Shown: positions 42,974 to 52,524, counted from the stretch's first letter. The stretch: DNA of 64,000 nt from CAYLHS01 sp964496205 (GCA_964496205.1 CAZBXV010000001.1:31830-95829); one strand, 5' to 3'. The notes: generated by a model not told the origin, from the letters alone. Numbers and translations are program-made.

Positions 42974-44061
42974 GACAACAGCGCCTCGTTGAGCCGTTCG
43001 GCAGTGAGCATCCCCAGATAGCGATCACCGTCGACCACGACCGCTACCTGTGTCTTGGAGGTGACGATCGCGTCCAGCGCCTGGCGGAGGGTGTTTGAAC
43101 GTTCGAGTCGTGCCGAGAAGGGCTTCGGTCTGAGATCTGCAACGGTGTCGTGTCCGTCGAGATCCGCTATCCATATCCATCCCAGCATGCGGCCGTTGTC
43201 GACAACCCCCACCCAGTCGGTTCCCTGCTCACGTGCGACTGCGCGTGCCTCGTAGCCAGACGAGGATGCTTCAACGATCGCGCCCGGTTCGAGCACGACG
43301 GTGTCGACTGCGATGAGTGACAGCCTGCGAAGACCGCGTTCACTTCCGAGAAACGCCACAACGAAGTCACCGGCCGGCGCGCGCAGCAGGTCCTCAGGCG
43401 CCGCGTACTGCTCGAGTACCCCACCCACATTGAACACAGCCACTCGATCGCCCAGGCCGATGGCCTCATCGATGTCGTGGGTGACGAACACGATGGTCTT
43501 CTGGAGCCTGGCCTGAAGGATTTTGAGTTCCTCTTGTAGGCGGGCGCGAACGATCGGATCAACCGCCCCGAACGGCTCGTCCATCAGCAACACCGGAGGG
43601 TCGGCGGCCAGGGCCCTCGCAACACCGACTCGCTGTTGCTGTCCACCAGACAGCTCCGCCGGATAGCGATCGGCAACCGAGTCATCGAGTCCGACGAGCT
43701 CGATGAGCTCGGACACTCTCTCCTCGATACGGCCCTGATCCCAGCCGAGCAACCCTGGGACCGTCGCGATGTTCTCGGCGATGGTGCGATGCGGAAACAG
43801 CCCGATCTGCTGGATGACGTACCCGATCGATCGGCGAAGCAGGTGGGGCTCCTGGGTCGTCGATGGCACCCCATCGATCCAGATCTCACCGGATGTCGGT
43901 TCGATCAACCGATTGATCATCTTGAGTGTCGTGGTTTTGCCACACCCCGAAGGCCCTACCAGTACGACGATCTCACCCCGCGGGATCTCGAATGAGAGAT
44001 CTCCCACCGCCGGCGTCGACGACCCGGGAAACGTCTTCGAGACGTGTTCGAACCTGATCAT
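42970..44061 (-). CDS. ABC transporter ATP-binding protein, betaine/choline type
   Basis: 363-residue ATPase energising the importer. Walker A GPSGCGKTT near residue 36, Q-loop IQQIGLFPH, signature LSGGQQQRVGVARAL, Walker B PVLLMDEPFGAVDP and switch FVTHDIDEA are all intact. After residue 240 comes a regulatory tail with a CBS-like part (VADLRPKPFSARLERSNT to KTQVAVVVDG), as in OpuA/ProV types that sense ionic strength. ATG at 44061 is used; a GTG two codons earlier is equally possible. Confidence 0.9.
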   Translation of the reverse strand: MIRFEHVSKTFPGSSTPAVGDLSFEIPRGEIVVLVGPSGCGKTTTLKMINRLIEPTSGEIWIDGVPSTTQEPHLLRRSIGYVIQQIGLFPHRTIAENIATVPGLLGWDQGRIEERVSELIELVGLDDSVADRYPAELSGGQQQRVGVARALAADPPVLLMDEPFGAVDPIVRARLQEELKILQARLQKTIVFVTHDIDEAIGLGDRVAVFNVGGVLEQYAAPEDLLRAPAGDFVVAFLGSERGLRRLSLIAVDTVVLEPGAIVEASSSGYEARAVAREQGTDWVGVVDNGRMLGWIWIADLDGHDTVADLRPKPFSARLERSNTLRQALDAIVTSKTQVAVVVDGDRYLGMLTAERLNEALLS

Positions 44062-44201
44062 GAACACCGAGCCTAGGTGGAGCCACCCCGTTCTTGCTTT
44101 GCCCGCGGCCGCCTATCCCCTTCTTGGGTGAGAGAACCGTGACATGGCTACCTCTTCACGTCCGAAGCGTGGGAATCGGTCTAACGCGGAAAGAGGTGAC
44201 A

Positions 44202-45095
44202 TCACTCAGCCCGGCCTCCCACCTCGAACCCGGCGATCCCCTCGAGGGCTTTCACGAGGGCATGGTTCCCTTCGGAGCCGATCCCCTGGCGTTGCAGCGC
44301 GCGGTACAGCTGGAACACCAGAGCGGTCGCAGGAAGTGGGATCCCCAGTTCGTCGGCCGTTTCGAGAACGAGCCGGAGATCCTTCTGCTGGAGATCGATC
44401 GTGAAACCGGGCCGCCAATCGCGTTCGATCATCTGTGGACCGCGATTGGAAAGCATCCATGAGCCGGCAGCACCCCCTTCCACCGCGCAGAGGGTGCTGC
44501 GCAGATCCAGTCCGGCGCCCTGCGCGAACAGCAGCCCCTCGCTCACGGCCAGGCCCGTGACCACCACGAGTATCTGATTCACGAGCTTGACGGTCTGACC
44601 GGCTCCGGTCGGCCCAACATGGCCGATGGTGGAGGCGTACGAGTCGATGAAGGGCCTGACGCGTTCCAGCTGGCTGCTGTCACCACCGACCATGACGGCA
44701 AGTGTCCCTCTGGCCGCACCTTCGCTTCCTCCGCTCACGGGGGCGTCAAGCCAGTCTGCCCCGCGGGCACGAACCGCCTCGGCCATCTCGAGCGTGACGG
44801 AAGGGCTGATCGTCGAGTGATCCACGACGAGGGCGCCCTCGCGGAGTCCCTCCAGCAGGCCCCGCTCCCCCATCACCACCTCGCGCACGTCGGGTGAGTC
44901 GGAAACGCACACCATCACGATGTCGCAGCGACTCGCGACGTCTTCCGGTGACGCGCCCCTGGCTGCTCCGGCGGCGGCCAGAGGATCCATACGCGATGCC
45001 GTCCGGTTCCACACGACCACCTCAAACCCCTTGTCGACCAGGTTGCGTGCCATCCCCGAACCCATGATTCCGAGTCCGATGAACCCGATGTTCAT
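44202..45095 (-). CDS. 3-hydroxyisobutyrate dehydrogenase family oxidoreductase
   Basis: 297-residue NAD(P)-dependent beta-hydroxyacid dehydrogenase. The nucleotide motif FIGLGIMGSGMARNL lies at 5-19, the substrate-loop motif DAPVSGGSEGAARGTL near 117-132, and the catalytic Lys is in GQTVKLVNQ near residue 170. Substrate may be 3-hydroxyisobutyrate, tartronate semialdehyde or a related acid. The ATG has GGAGGTGG 4-5 bases upstream, which excludes the longer frame. The 140-base gap to the ABC ATPase gene holds only a short GGTGG/CCACC palindrome. Confidence 0.87.
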   Translation of the reverse strand: MNIGFIGLGIMGSGMARNLVDKGFEVVVWNRTASRMDPLAAAGAARGASPEDVASRCDIVMVCVSDSPDVREVVMGERGLLEGLREGALVVDHSTISPSVTLEMAEAVRARGADWLDAPVSGGSEGAARGTLAVMVGGDSSQLERVRPFIDSYASTIGHVGPTGAGQTVKLVNQILVVVTGLAVSEGLLFAQGAGLDLRSTLCAVEGGAAGSWMLSNRGPQMIERDWRPGFTIDLQQKDLRLVLETADELGIPLPATALVFQLYRALQRQGIGSEGNHALVKALEGIAGFEVGGRAE

Positions 45096-45239
45096 GTCCA
45101 CCTCCTTGGGCACGTTTTGACCGAGACTAGAGACTCACAACCGCCTGTTCTTGCATGGACAGACCGTGGAATTGTCAGCCAACCCGCGCCAACGAGAAAG
45201 GGCTTCCAGTGGTGTGTCGTCCAATCAGTGTCTGGGTGT

Positions 45240-45371
45240 CTACGAGGGCACGGCGTCATCTGGCCAGGACGCAGGACGAAGGCGCACCCGCAGCGGTGCG
45301 TCAAGGACGAGGACATCGCCAGGGGCGTCCGTGAGCCGCAGAGACCCGGCAATCATTCGGGCGACGGACAA
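45240..45371 (-). CDS. Possible 43-residue ORF after the ABC-2 permease
   Basis: A TTG directly after the permease stop (TAGTTG) opens a short frame that ends at TAG, with GAGG 6 bases before the TTG. The product would begin MSVARMIAGSLRLTDAPG and continue with Val/Leu/Arg-rich strands. No family is recognised and the start is rare, so this may be chance. The rest of the 276-base gap down to the dehydrogenase gene shows no other feature. Confidence 0.25.
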   Translation of the reverse strand: MSVARMIAGSLRLTDAPGDVLVLDAPLRVRLRPASWPDDAVPS

Positions 45372-46562
45372 CTAGTCCCTCGACCCCGCCTTGAGGGCAT
45401 CCCGCAGCTTCACCTTGGCGCCGATCCTCAGGATCGAACCTTGGTAGATCCGCGCTCCGACGCGCAGCACCAGATAGGTAGCCAGCAGGATCAGCACGAC
45501 CGACAACGCAACTTCCCACACCGGCACGTGGGTTACGGTCATGCGCGTCGGCATCACGAAGGGCGAGAACGGTGGGATGATCGAACCGAGATGTGGAAGG
45601 ATCGCGTTGGGGTTCTCCAACGCGGCGATCCCCAAGAAGAACCCAGGGAGGATCACGACGACCGGGATGAACCCCACGCCCTGCGCATCCTCCTGGCGGG
45701 AGACCGTCGCCCCGAGCGCCGCGTAGAGAACGGCGAACAGGGCATACCCGAGCAGATACCAGACAACCACGGTCAACGCGACTCGTGCACCGATTCCGGC
45801 GAGGTCGACATTCACCACGTTCGCCCGGCTGAGCGTGAACAGCCCGGCACCGCCGATGATCACGAGTTGGATGATGCCGAGGGCACCGATCCCGATCACC
45901 TTGCCCGCCAGTAGCTGACGGGGGCGGGTTCGGGAAAGGACGACTTCCACCACTCTTGACTGTTTCTCCTCCATCACTCCCAACATCACGAACTGACCGA
46001 ACATGAGGATCGAGATGTACAGGAGAAGCGACCCTACGTAGCTCGCTATCTGCTTGGGAGTCTGGGAAGGATCGGGAGCAGTCAACGAGCGAGAAGCAAG
46101 TGGTGCGGGAGCCAGCAGTCGGGCGGCTTCCTCCTGACTGAGGCCAAGCGACGCGATGGTCTTGGCCCGGTCGAGCCCTTGCACGGCGGATGTCACAATC
46201 GACGTGAGTTGGTAGTTCGGGTCCTGGTTCCAGACGAGCTGCTCGCCATCGACCAGCAGGACATTGATGTCGCCCTTCTCGAGCGCTGCCTCTCCCTCGG
46301 CCGTTGAGGCGTAACTGCTGACCCCGACCGTCCGATCGAACGCCTTGGCCGACGCAGTGACGGCGTCATTGAAACCGTCTTGCACCGTTCCGGTAGTCCC
46401 GATCTTGTATGGCTTGGGGACGGCCGATTCTGCGGCGAGAAGCGGTCCAGCGATGACCACCACCCCGACTATCAGCAACATTGAGACGAGGAATGCCCTG
46501 CTTCGGATACGCTGAAGGAAGTCTCGCTGAGCGATCAGCATTACCTGTCGGAGCGGGCTCAT
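45372..46562 (-). CDS. ABC-2 type exporter permease (NatB-like)
   Basis: 396-residue membrane protein. One membrane segment at about 24-44 is followed by an outside domain of about 130 residues, then five to six segments from about 175 on, the layout of NatB-type ABC-2 permeases. GVMEEKQSRVVEVVLSRTRP near residue 200 is the conserved coupling region. The exported substrate is unknown; Na+ or drugs are known for relatives. The ATG overlaps the stop of its ATPase gene (ATGA). Confidence 0.88.
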   Translation of the reverse strand: MSPLRQVMLIAQRDFLQRIRSRAFLVSMLLIVGVVVIAGPLLAAESAVPKPYKIGTTGTVQDGFNDAVTASAKAFDRTVGVSSYASTAEGEAALEKGDINVLLVDGEQLVWNQDPNYQLTSIVTSAVQGLDRAKTIASLGLSQEEAARLLAPAPLASRSLTAPDPSQTPKQIASYVGSLLLYISILMFGQFVMLGVMEEKQSRVVEVVLSRTRPRQLLAGKVIGIGALGIIQLVIIGGAGLFTLSRANVVNVDLAGIGARVALTVVVWYLLGYALFAVLYAALGATVSRQEDAQGVGFIPVVVILPGFFLGIAALENPNAILPHLGSIIPPFSPFVMPTRMTVTHVPVWEVALSVVLILLATYLVLRVGARIYQGSILRIGAKVKLRDALKAGSRD

Positions 46563-47437
46563 CTCCGCACCGCCTGTCTGAAGAGATCGGAGAGGTTTGG
46601 TGGTTCGAAGCTGAAGCTGGTGACAGCTCCGGACTGCCGAGCCCGATGCAGGACCTCTTCGACGTCGGCATCCTTCTGAATCAGATACCGCTGGCCGTCA
46701 TCCCCAACCGTTTCGATGCCGTTCATGCTTGGTGCCCACGGTTGTCCATCCACTCTGACCTCGAGGTGCCGGTAGTCGGAGCGGTCCCGAAGATCGGTCA
46801 GGTCACCGGCGAGCACAACCCGCCCGCGATCGATGATGACGACGTCCTGACACACATCCTGGACGAGATCGAGCTGGTGGCTCGAGAAGACGATTCCTGC
46901 GCCGCTGTCCGCCAGCTCCCTCAATGTGGCTGCCATGTCTTCTACGCCTATTGGATCCAAGCCCGCGAATGGCTCATCGAGCACCGCCAGTTCCGGCCCG
47001 TGGACGAGCGACACGGCAAGCTGCACCCGCTGCTGGTTGCCGTGCGACAGGTCTTCGAGCTTCGAGAGGGCCCTGTCGGCCAGGCCCAGCCTCGACAGCC
47101 ACCGGTCGGCCGACGATGAGGCGGCAGATGGATCCATACCCGAAAGGCGCCCGAAGTACACGAGCTGTTCCCTGATCTTCATCTTCGAGTAGAGGCCACG
47201 TTCTTCCGGCATGTAGCCAAACCTAAGGTGCTCCTGGGGGCCCACAGGCGACCCGTTCCAGCGGACCTCACCCGCGTCTGGGCGTACGAGCCCGAAGACG
47301 CAGCGCATCGCCGTCGTCTTGCCTGCGCCGTTCGGGCCGAGAAACCCGACTACTCGACCTGGCCGTACGTCGAAGCTGACACCATCGAGCGCAGTGACGT
47401 TTCCGTACTGCTTCCGAAGGCCTGAGAGTTCCAGCAT
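46559..47437 (-). CDS. ABC exporter ATP-binding protein (NatA-like)
   Basis: 292-residue ATPase. Walker A FLGPNGAGKTT near 33-43, YMPEERGLYSKMKIREQL around the Q-loop, LSHGNQQRVQLAVSLVHGPELAVLDEPFAGLDP covering signature and Walker B in separate parts, and SSHQLD as switch. The signature reads LSHGN instead of LSGGQ, a known variant in this subgroup. The C-terminal 70 residues form the usual DUF4162-like domain. ATG with GAGG about 5 bases upstream; a GTG two codons earlier is possible. Confidence 0.9.
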   Translation of the reverse strand: MLELSGLRKQYGNVTALDGVSFDVRPGRVVGFLGPNGAGKTTAMRCVFGLVRPDAGEVRWNGSPVGPQEHLRFGYMPEERGLYSKMKIREQLVYFGRLSGMDPSAASSSADRWLSRLGLADRALSKLEDLSHGNQQRVQLAVSLVHGPELAVLDEPFAGLDPIGVEDMAATLRELADSGAGIVFSSHQLDLVQDVCQDVVIIDRGRVVLAGDLTDLRDRSDYRHLEVRVDGQPWAPSMNGIETVGDDGQRYLIQKDADVEEVLHRARQSGAVTSFSFEPPNLSDLFRQAVRR

Positions 47438-47489
47438 TCCCACCTCGTGTCCCCCCTACTCTGCCAGATCCTCGACGTGTAGGCGAAGC

Positions 47490-48878
47490 TCAGCGGACCG
47501 ACCGGGCGGCACTGAGAGGACCGAGGCCGACGTCCCAGAGTTCGTCCGCGACCGCGAATGCCTCGGTCGCCTCTGGAGCCAGAGGCGAACCGATCGGCAT
47601 GTGCGCGGGGTCTGGTCTGAATCTCACGAATCCACCCAAGACGCCAGGGCCGAGCTCGAGGGTTGCGTCGTGAGGATCGTTCTCATCGACGACCTCAAAG
47701 CCACAGTCGCGCCGGGCCAAGCACCTGGTCTCTGTTTGAACTCGAGGAGACTCGACGGACGTATAGGCGGCGCCGCCTCTGTGAAGATCTGCCGCCTCGA
47801 CTATGAGCTGTTCGAGGTACCGCGGCCGGTAGTCGAGGTCTGCTCCTTCGACGAGCACCCGACCCAGCAGACCGAATGGGAGATCTCCCAATGAACCAAT
47901 CATCGGCCCGATCGAGGCACCGGTCCGGGCGTTCAGTTCGGTCGGACGGAAACCGCGCTCGGTCATGATCCCGTCGATGGTGAAACCTCCTCGGTAGCCG
48001 ACCGTATCTCGCAGGGTGCGACCGACGGCCCTTGCAATGGCGCGCATTGCCTCCCTGTCCTCGTCGGGTGGGTCCCAGAAGGTGGCGGTCCCCGCGTAGA
48101 GAAGCGCTGTGCTCGATTCACGGCGAAGAACGATCAGTTCCGCGGGCCTGAAGACGATGACGTCATCGGGAAACACCACCCCTTGGATGGAACACGGGAT
48201 GCCTTCCAAGAACGGCATCACACGGACCGTGTCGCAGTGTTCGGAAAAGAAGGGCTGCACCTCTTCGATGTCGCTGGCGGATGTGACCCAACGCAGATAG
48301 ACGGCGCCGCCGTTGAATCCCTCCCTGGCATCACCCGCCAGGACGGTCCCCATGCCGCGATCGAGCTGATGGTGTGCCAGCTCTAGCTCGTCGACCGTGG
48401 CGGGCACGACGGTCGATTCCTCTCGAGGCACCCCCGCAGCATCCCAGATGACCTCCGCCCGGACCTTGTCTTCGAGCACCTCCCACTCCGGTTTACGCCC
48501 GCCCCACACCGGACGTCCGTCGAGTTCGTCGACCGTGAAGAGAGGGTGTCCCATCATGAACGCTTCTCGGTTCGGATCCCACCGGTTGATCGCCTCTTTG
48601 ACATCGGGGGGAAGGTCCCGGAGCAGGGCGCCCAACCGACGGAAGGCGTCGATGATGTCCGTGGGAGTGCCGCTGTCGACCACACTCCACTCCGCGTCAC
48701 TCGGGTCAGGCATCGAACCTGTCCCGATCCCGGCGGCGACAATGAACGGCCGGTCGGCCCCAAGTGAGCGAAGCACAGTGACGAAGCGGCCGAACCCAGC
48801 AAGGACCTCGCCGGCGAGGATGAACTTCCGTCCCTCGACGAAGGGTCGGACGAGTTCCCGGTAGTACTCGGCGTCCAT
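47490..48878 (-). CDS. ATP-grasp domain protein of unknown substrate
   Basis: 462-residue protein with an ATP-grasp-like core. Residues 1-110 form an N-terminal alpha/beta region (FILAGEVLAGFGRFV); the middle shows AREGFNGGAVYLRWV, in the place of the ATP-binding loop, VRVMPFLEGIPCSIQG and TELNARTGASIGP, where the metal-binding Glu-Asn pair is seen. ATP-grasp enzymes join carboxylates to amines or thiols; the substrate here is unknown. It is divergent from the transhydrogenase operon. The start is uncertain: another in-frame ATG lies 10 codons upstream. Confidence 0.7.
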   Translation of the reverse strand: MDAEYYRELVRPFVEGRKFILAGEVLAGFGRFVTVLRSLGADRPFIVAAGIGTGSMPDPSDAEWSVVDSGTPTDIIDAFRRLGALLRDLPPDVKEAINRWDPNREAFMMGHPLFTVDELDGRPVWGGRKPEWEVLEDKVRAEVIWDAAGVPREESTVVPATVDELELAHHQLDRGMGTVLAGDAREGFNGGAVYLRWVTSASDIEEVQPFFSEHCDTVRVMPFLEGIPCSIQGVVFPDDVIVFRPAELIVLRRESSTALLYAGTATFWDPPDEDREAMRAIARAVGRTLRDTVGYRGGFTIDGIMTERGFRPTELNARTGASIGPMIGSLGDLPFGLLGRVLVEGADLDYRPRYLEQLIVEAADLHRGGAAYTSVESPRVQTETRCLARRDCGFEVVDENDPHDATLELGPGVLGGFVRFRPDPAHMPIGSPLAPEATEAFAVADELWDVGLGPLSAARSVR

Positions 48879-48948
48879 CTGAGGACGGTAGCCCAAGTGG
48901 CCCATTCCATGGGCGCATTTGCGGCCGTGAGGCGGTCTGTGCCCCAAC

Positions 48949-48977
48949 TTGGGAATCGGGTTTCGTTCCCGTAGATT
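48949..48977 (+). promoter_or_regulatory. Promoter of the pnt operon
   Basis: TTGGGA (48949-48954), a 17-base spacer and TAGATT (48972-48977), 28 bases before the pntAA ATG. It is the only promoter-like pair in the 127 bases between the ATP-grasp gene and pntAA. Confidence 0.55.
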
Positions 48978-49005
48978 TGCAGCCACAAAGCAAGGTGGAC
49001 AGGTG

Positions 49006-50142
49006 ATGAAGCTAGGCGTACCCAATCAGACCGCTCAAAGAGAGCGGCGAGTCGCCATCACCCCGGATGTCACGGCCAAGTTCGTGAAGCAATCATTCGA
49101 GATGGTGGTACAAGCGGGAGCCGGTACAGCATCCGGTTTCCTCGACGAGGAGTACATGAACGCAGGCGCTTCCATCGTTTCGGAAGCGTCTTCCGCGTGG
49201 GGCTGCGATGTGGTGGTCTCGGTAGAGCCGCCTGAGAATGACCGGATCGCGCTCATGAAGCGTGGCGCGGTCCTGATCGGTCTCATGCAGCCGCTGGATC
49301 GACCGAAAGTGGCGGCGGCGCTCGCAGCGGCCGGTGTGACAACACTGGCATTTGAGACGGTTCCTCGCACGACCAAGGCGCAGTCGATGGATGTGTTGTC
49401 GTCCCAAGCAACAGCTGCCGGCTATCAAGCGGTGCTCGAGGCGGCGACGGCCATCACGAAGTTCTTCCCCATGTTGACGACTGCAGCAGGAACCATCGCT
49501 CCGGCAAAGGTCCTCGTGCTCGGAGCTGGAGTCGCTGGTCTTCAGGCGATCGCGACGGCGAAGCGGCTCGGAGCGATGGTCTCGGCCTACGACGTGCGGG
49601 CTGCGGTTGCCGAACAAGTCGAGAGCCTCGGTGCTCGATTCGTGAACCTCGAACTCGAGGAGCAGGACGAGAGTGCCGGCGGCTACGCAAGGGAGCTGGA
49701 GGCAGACGCTCAGAAACGGCTCCTCATGCAGCTCGGCGAGCATGTCTCCCGCAACGACGTCATCATCTCGACGGCAGCCATTCCGGGCAAACGCGCACCT
49801 CTCCTCGTCACCAGAGAGATGGTCGAGGCGATGAGACCGGGTTCCGTGATCGTCGACTTGGCAGTCGCTACTGGCGGCAACTGCGAGTTGTCCGTAGCCG
49901 ACGAGGTCGTCGTGCACAACGGGGTGAAGATCCTCGCACCGACCGATCTGGTCAGCGGAGTCGCTACCAATACGAGCCAGATGTTCGCCCGCAATACTCT
50001 CAATCTCCTCTCGCATCTGGTGCACGAGGAGGGGTTGAGGATCGACCTCGACGACGAGATCACGGCCGGGGCGTGTATCACGCACGATGGAAACGTCGTG
50101 AACGAGCGTGTGCGGTCTCTGCTGGAAGGAGGAGTGAGCTGA
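49006..50142 (+). CDS. pntAA: NAD(P) transhydrogenase subunit alpha part 1 (PntAA)
   Basis: 378-residue NAD(H)-binding subunit of proton-translocating transhydrogenase, which reduces NADP+ with NADH using the proton gradient. Seen: KLGVPNQTAQRERRVAITP at the start, as in alanine-dehydrogenase/PNT proteins; the Rossmann motif VLGAGVAGLQAIATAKRLGA near 166-185; and SAYDVR. This subunit has no membrane segment, as in the three-gene type. ATG preceded by a weak AGG; a GTG one codon earlier is possible. The stop shares a base with the pntAB start. Confidence 0.94.
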   Translation: MKLGVPNQTAQRERRVAITPDVTAKFVKQSFEMVVQAGAGTASGFLDEEYMNAGASIVSEASSAWGCDVVVSVEPPENDRIALMKRGAVLIGLMQPLDRPKVAAALAAAGVTTLAFETVPRTTKAQSMDVLSSQATAAGYQAVLEAATAITKFFPMLTTAAGTIAPAKVLVLGAGVAGLQAIATAKRLGAMVSAYDVRAAVAEQVESLGARFVNLELEEQDESAGGYARELEADAQKRLLMQLGEHVSRNDVIISTAAIPGKRAPLLVTREMVEAMRPGSVIVDLAVATGGNCELSVADEVVVHNGVKILAPTDLVSGVATNTSQMFARNTLNLLSHLVHEEGLRIDLDDEITAGACITHDGNVVNERVRSLLEGGVS

Positions 50143-50426
50143 TGGACCTACTGATTTCCATCACAGTCTTCGTCCTCGCTGCCTATGTGGGATTCGAAGT
50201 CATCACCAAGGTGCCGCCAACGCTGCACACGCCGCTGATGTCGGGCTCAAACGCGATTTCGGGCATCACGATCATCGGCGCGCTGGTCGTGGCCGGCCGG
50301 TATGGAGGGGTGGCGGGCGTCGTGCTCGGATTCCTCGCAGTTGCGTTCGCCATGATCAACGTGGTCGGCGGCTTCTGGGTCACTGACCGGATGCTCCAGA
50401 TGTTCAGGCGAGAGGGCCGGTCATGA
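50142..50426 (+). CDS. pntAB: NAD(P) transhydrogenase subunit alpha part 2 (PntAB)
   Basis: 94-residue membrane subunit with three hydrophobic segments and the motifs KVPPTLHTPLMSGSNAISG and GGFWVTDRML, both highly typical of PntAB. It forms the proton channel together with PntB. Translation is probably coupled on both sides: TGATG with pntAA and ATGA with pntB. GGAGG lies 8 bases before the ATG. Confidence 0.95.
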   Translation: MDLLISITVFVLAAYVGFEVITKVPPTLHTPLMSGSNAISGITIIGALVVAGRYGGVAGVVLGFLAVAFAMINVVGGFWVTDRMLQMFRREGRS

Positions 50427-51820
50427 ACGAAACGCAAGGTCTCATCGGGCCGGTTCTTGCCGGCTATCTGTACCTGCTGGCTGCGGTCCTGTTCATCGTC
50501 GGTCTGAAGAGACTCCAGAGCCCGGCGACCGCTCGGCGAGGCAACCAGATCGGCGGTGCGGGCATGCTGCTGGCAATCGTCGTGACACTCGTCCACTACG
50601 AGATCTTGAGCTGGTGGGTGATCCTCGCCGGCATCGTCGTAGGGGGTGGGGTCGGTCTCTTGCTCGCCAAGACCGTCGAAATGACGGCCATGCCTCAGCT
50701 CGTTGCGGCGTTCAACGGATTCGGCGGTGGCGCATCGGCACTCGTCGCCGCGGCCGAACTCATCGAGAACCAGGGCAACCTGGATCTCCGTGCCGGGATC
50801 ACCGTCGCGCTGACCATCCTGGTTGGTGGAGTCACACTGTCCGGAAGCTTCGTTGCCTACGCCAAGTTGCAGGGACTGGTGCCGGGTCGCCCGTTTGGAT
50901 ACCCCGGCCAGAAGGTAGGCGACTCGCTGCTCGTGGTCGTCATCCTCGCCCTGATCGTGTGGCTGATCGTGGGCGAGAGTGTCATCGTGATGTGGGTGTT
51001 GCTCGCCCTAGCGCTGATCCTGGGCATCGTTCGAGTAGTGCCGATCGGCGGTGCAGACATGCCGGTTGTGATCTCCTTCTTGAACGCATTCTCGGGCATT
51101 GCGGCGGCCCTGGCTGGTTTTGTGATCCAGGAGAACGCGCTCATCATTTCGGGAGCGTTGGTTGGGGCCTCGGGCTTGATCCTGACCAACATCATGGTGA
51201 AGGCCATGAACCGCACGCTCGGTCACGTGCTGTTCGCTGCGTTTGGTGGCGATGACAGCACCGGCGCCGGGGGCGGCAGCGGAGACAAGCCGGTCCGGAG
51301 CGCTTCCGCCGAGGATGTCGCAATCACTCTCGGATACGCCGATTCCGTGATCATCGTGCCCGGCTACGGTCTGGCCGTTGCACAGGCACAGCACAACCTG
51401 AAGGAACTCGCCGGTCTTCTCGAAGACCGCGGCGTGGAAGTGCGGTATGCGATTCATCCGGTGGCAGGACGCATGCCAGGTCACATGAACGTACTGCTTG
51501 CCGAAGCGGACGTTTCCTACGACAAGTTGTTCGCGCTCGATGAGATCGAAGACGATTTCCCTCGTACCGATGTCGCACTCGTCGTCGGCGCCAACGACGT
51601 CGTCAACCCGTCGGCACGCGACGACTCCACGAGCCCGATCTACGGGATGCCAATCCTCAACGTGGACCTCGCCAAGCACGCAATCGTGATCAAGCGGAGT
51701 CTGTCACCGGGGTTCGCAGGCATCGACAACCCGTTGTTTTACGAGGACAACACGTTGATGTTCTTCTCCGACGCGAAGAAGGGCATCGCCGAGATCGTGA
51801 ACTCGGTGAAGGAGCTGTAG
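50423..51820 (+). CDS. pntB: NAD(P) transhydrogenase subunit beta (PntB)
   Basis: 465-residue subunit. The first 270 residues hold about nine membrane segments (PQLVAAFNGFGGGASALVA is a family motif); the C-terminal domain binds NADP(H), with VPGYGLAVAQAQH, HPVAGRMPGHMNVLLAEA, VVGANDVVNP and KRSLSPGFAG all typical. It completes the three-subunit enzyme. A nitroreductase-like gene starts 4 bases after the stop and may use the NADPH pool, which is inference. Confidence 0.95.
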   Translation: MNETQGLIGPVLAGYLYLLAAVLFIVGLKRLQSPATARRGNQIGGAGMLLAIVVTLVHYEILSWWVILAGIVVGGGVGLLLAKTVEMTAMPQLVAAFNGFGGGASALVAAAELIENQGNLDLRAGITVALTILVGGVTLSGSFVAYAKLQGLVPGRPFGYPGQKVGDSLLVVVILALIVWLIVGESVIVMWVLLALALILGIVRVVPIGGADMPVVISFLNAFSGIAAALAGFVIQENALIISGALVGASGLILTNIMVKAMNRTLGHVLFAAFGGDDSTGAGGGSGDKPVRSASAEDVAITLGYADSVIIVPGYGLAVAQAQHNLKELAGLLEDRGVEVRYAIHPVAGRMPGHMNVLLAEADVSYDKLFALDEIEDDFPRTDVALVVGANDVVNPSARDDSTSPIYGMPILNVDLAKHAIVIKRSLSPGFAGIDNPLFYEDNTLMFFSDAKKGIAEIVNSVKEL

Positions 51821-51824
51821 GGCC

Positions 51825-52415
51825 TTGGAGTTCAGCGATGTCGTGCGGCACCGCCGCATGGTGCGCAATTACACGGACGATCCGGTCGATCAGGCAACGA
51901 TCGACCGGATCGTCGCGTACGGATCGAAGGCTCCCAGCGCAGGTTTCACCCAGGGTCAGTCGTTCGTTGTTGTCACCGACGCGGCGACACGTGGCGCAAT
52001 CGCCCAGCTGGCAGGTGAGAGCCACTACGTTGCCCAAGGATTCGATCCCTGGATCAGCAGGGCACCGGTCCATGTCGTCGTCTGCGTTTCCGAGGATGCG
52101 TATCACCGTCGATACCAGGAGTCCGACAAGACGGACGCGAACGGACAGGAGATCGCGTGGCCTGTCCCGTACTGGTGGGTTGATGCAGGTGCGTCGATGA
52201 TGATGCTTCTACTCGGGGCCGTAGACGAAGGTCTCGCGGCCGGGTTCCTGGGAGTCCACTCCATCCCCGGACTCCGGGCACTTCTGAGTATCCCCGGTTC
52301 GGTTGCTCCCATCGGCGTGGTGACGATTGGGCACCCTGCTCCGGACCGGAGGTCAGGATCTCTCCGGCGCGGGCACCGCCCTCTCGCGGATGTCATTCAC
52401 AGAGAGCGTTGGTAG
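51825..52415 (+). CDS. Nitroreductase family protein
   Basis: 196-residue FMN-dependent oxidoreductase fold. It begins FSDVVRHRRMVRNYTDDPVD, with the Arg-Arg pair that binds the FMN phosphate, then YGSKAPSAGFTQGQSFVVV, and ends with VAPIGVVTIGHPAP. Substrate is unknown; some relatives act in F420- or FMN-linked metabolism. TTG start 4 bases after pntB, with GGAG 9-10 bases upstream inside the pntB end, so it is probably part of the pnt operon. Confidence 0.87.
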   Translation: MEFSDVVRHRRMVRNYTDDPVDQATIDRIVAYGSKAPSAGFTQGQSFVVVTDAATRGAIAQLAGESHYVAQGFDPWISRAPVHVVVCVSEDAYHRRYQESDKTDANGQEIAWPVPYWWVDAGASMMMLLLGAVDEGLAAGFLGVHSIPGLRALLSIPGSVAPIGVVTIGHPAPDRRSGSLRRGHRPLADVIHRERW

Positions 52416-52524
52416 CGCTCGGGCCTCAGGCACGTCGTGAGGTGGCATCCTGGTCGGACTGCAACCATCGTGACTGGACGCTACCTCCCCTATTCTCTGC
52501 GCTGACCGGCTGTAACGCCTGTGA

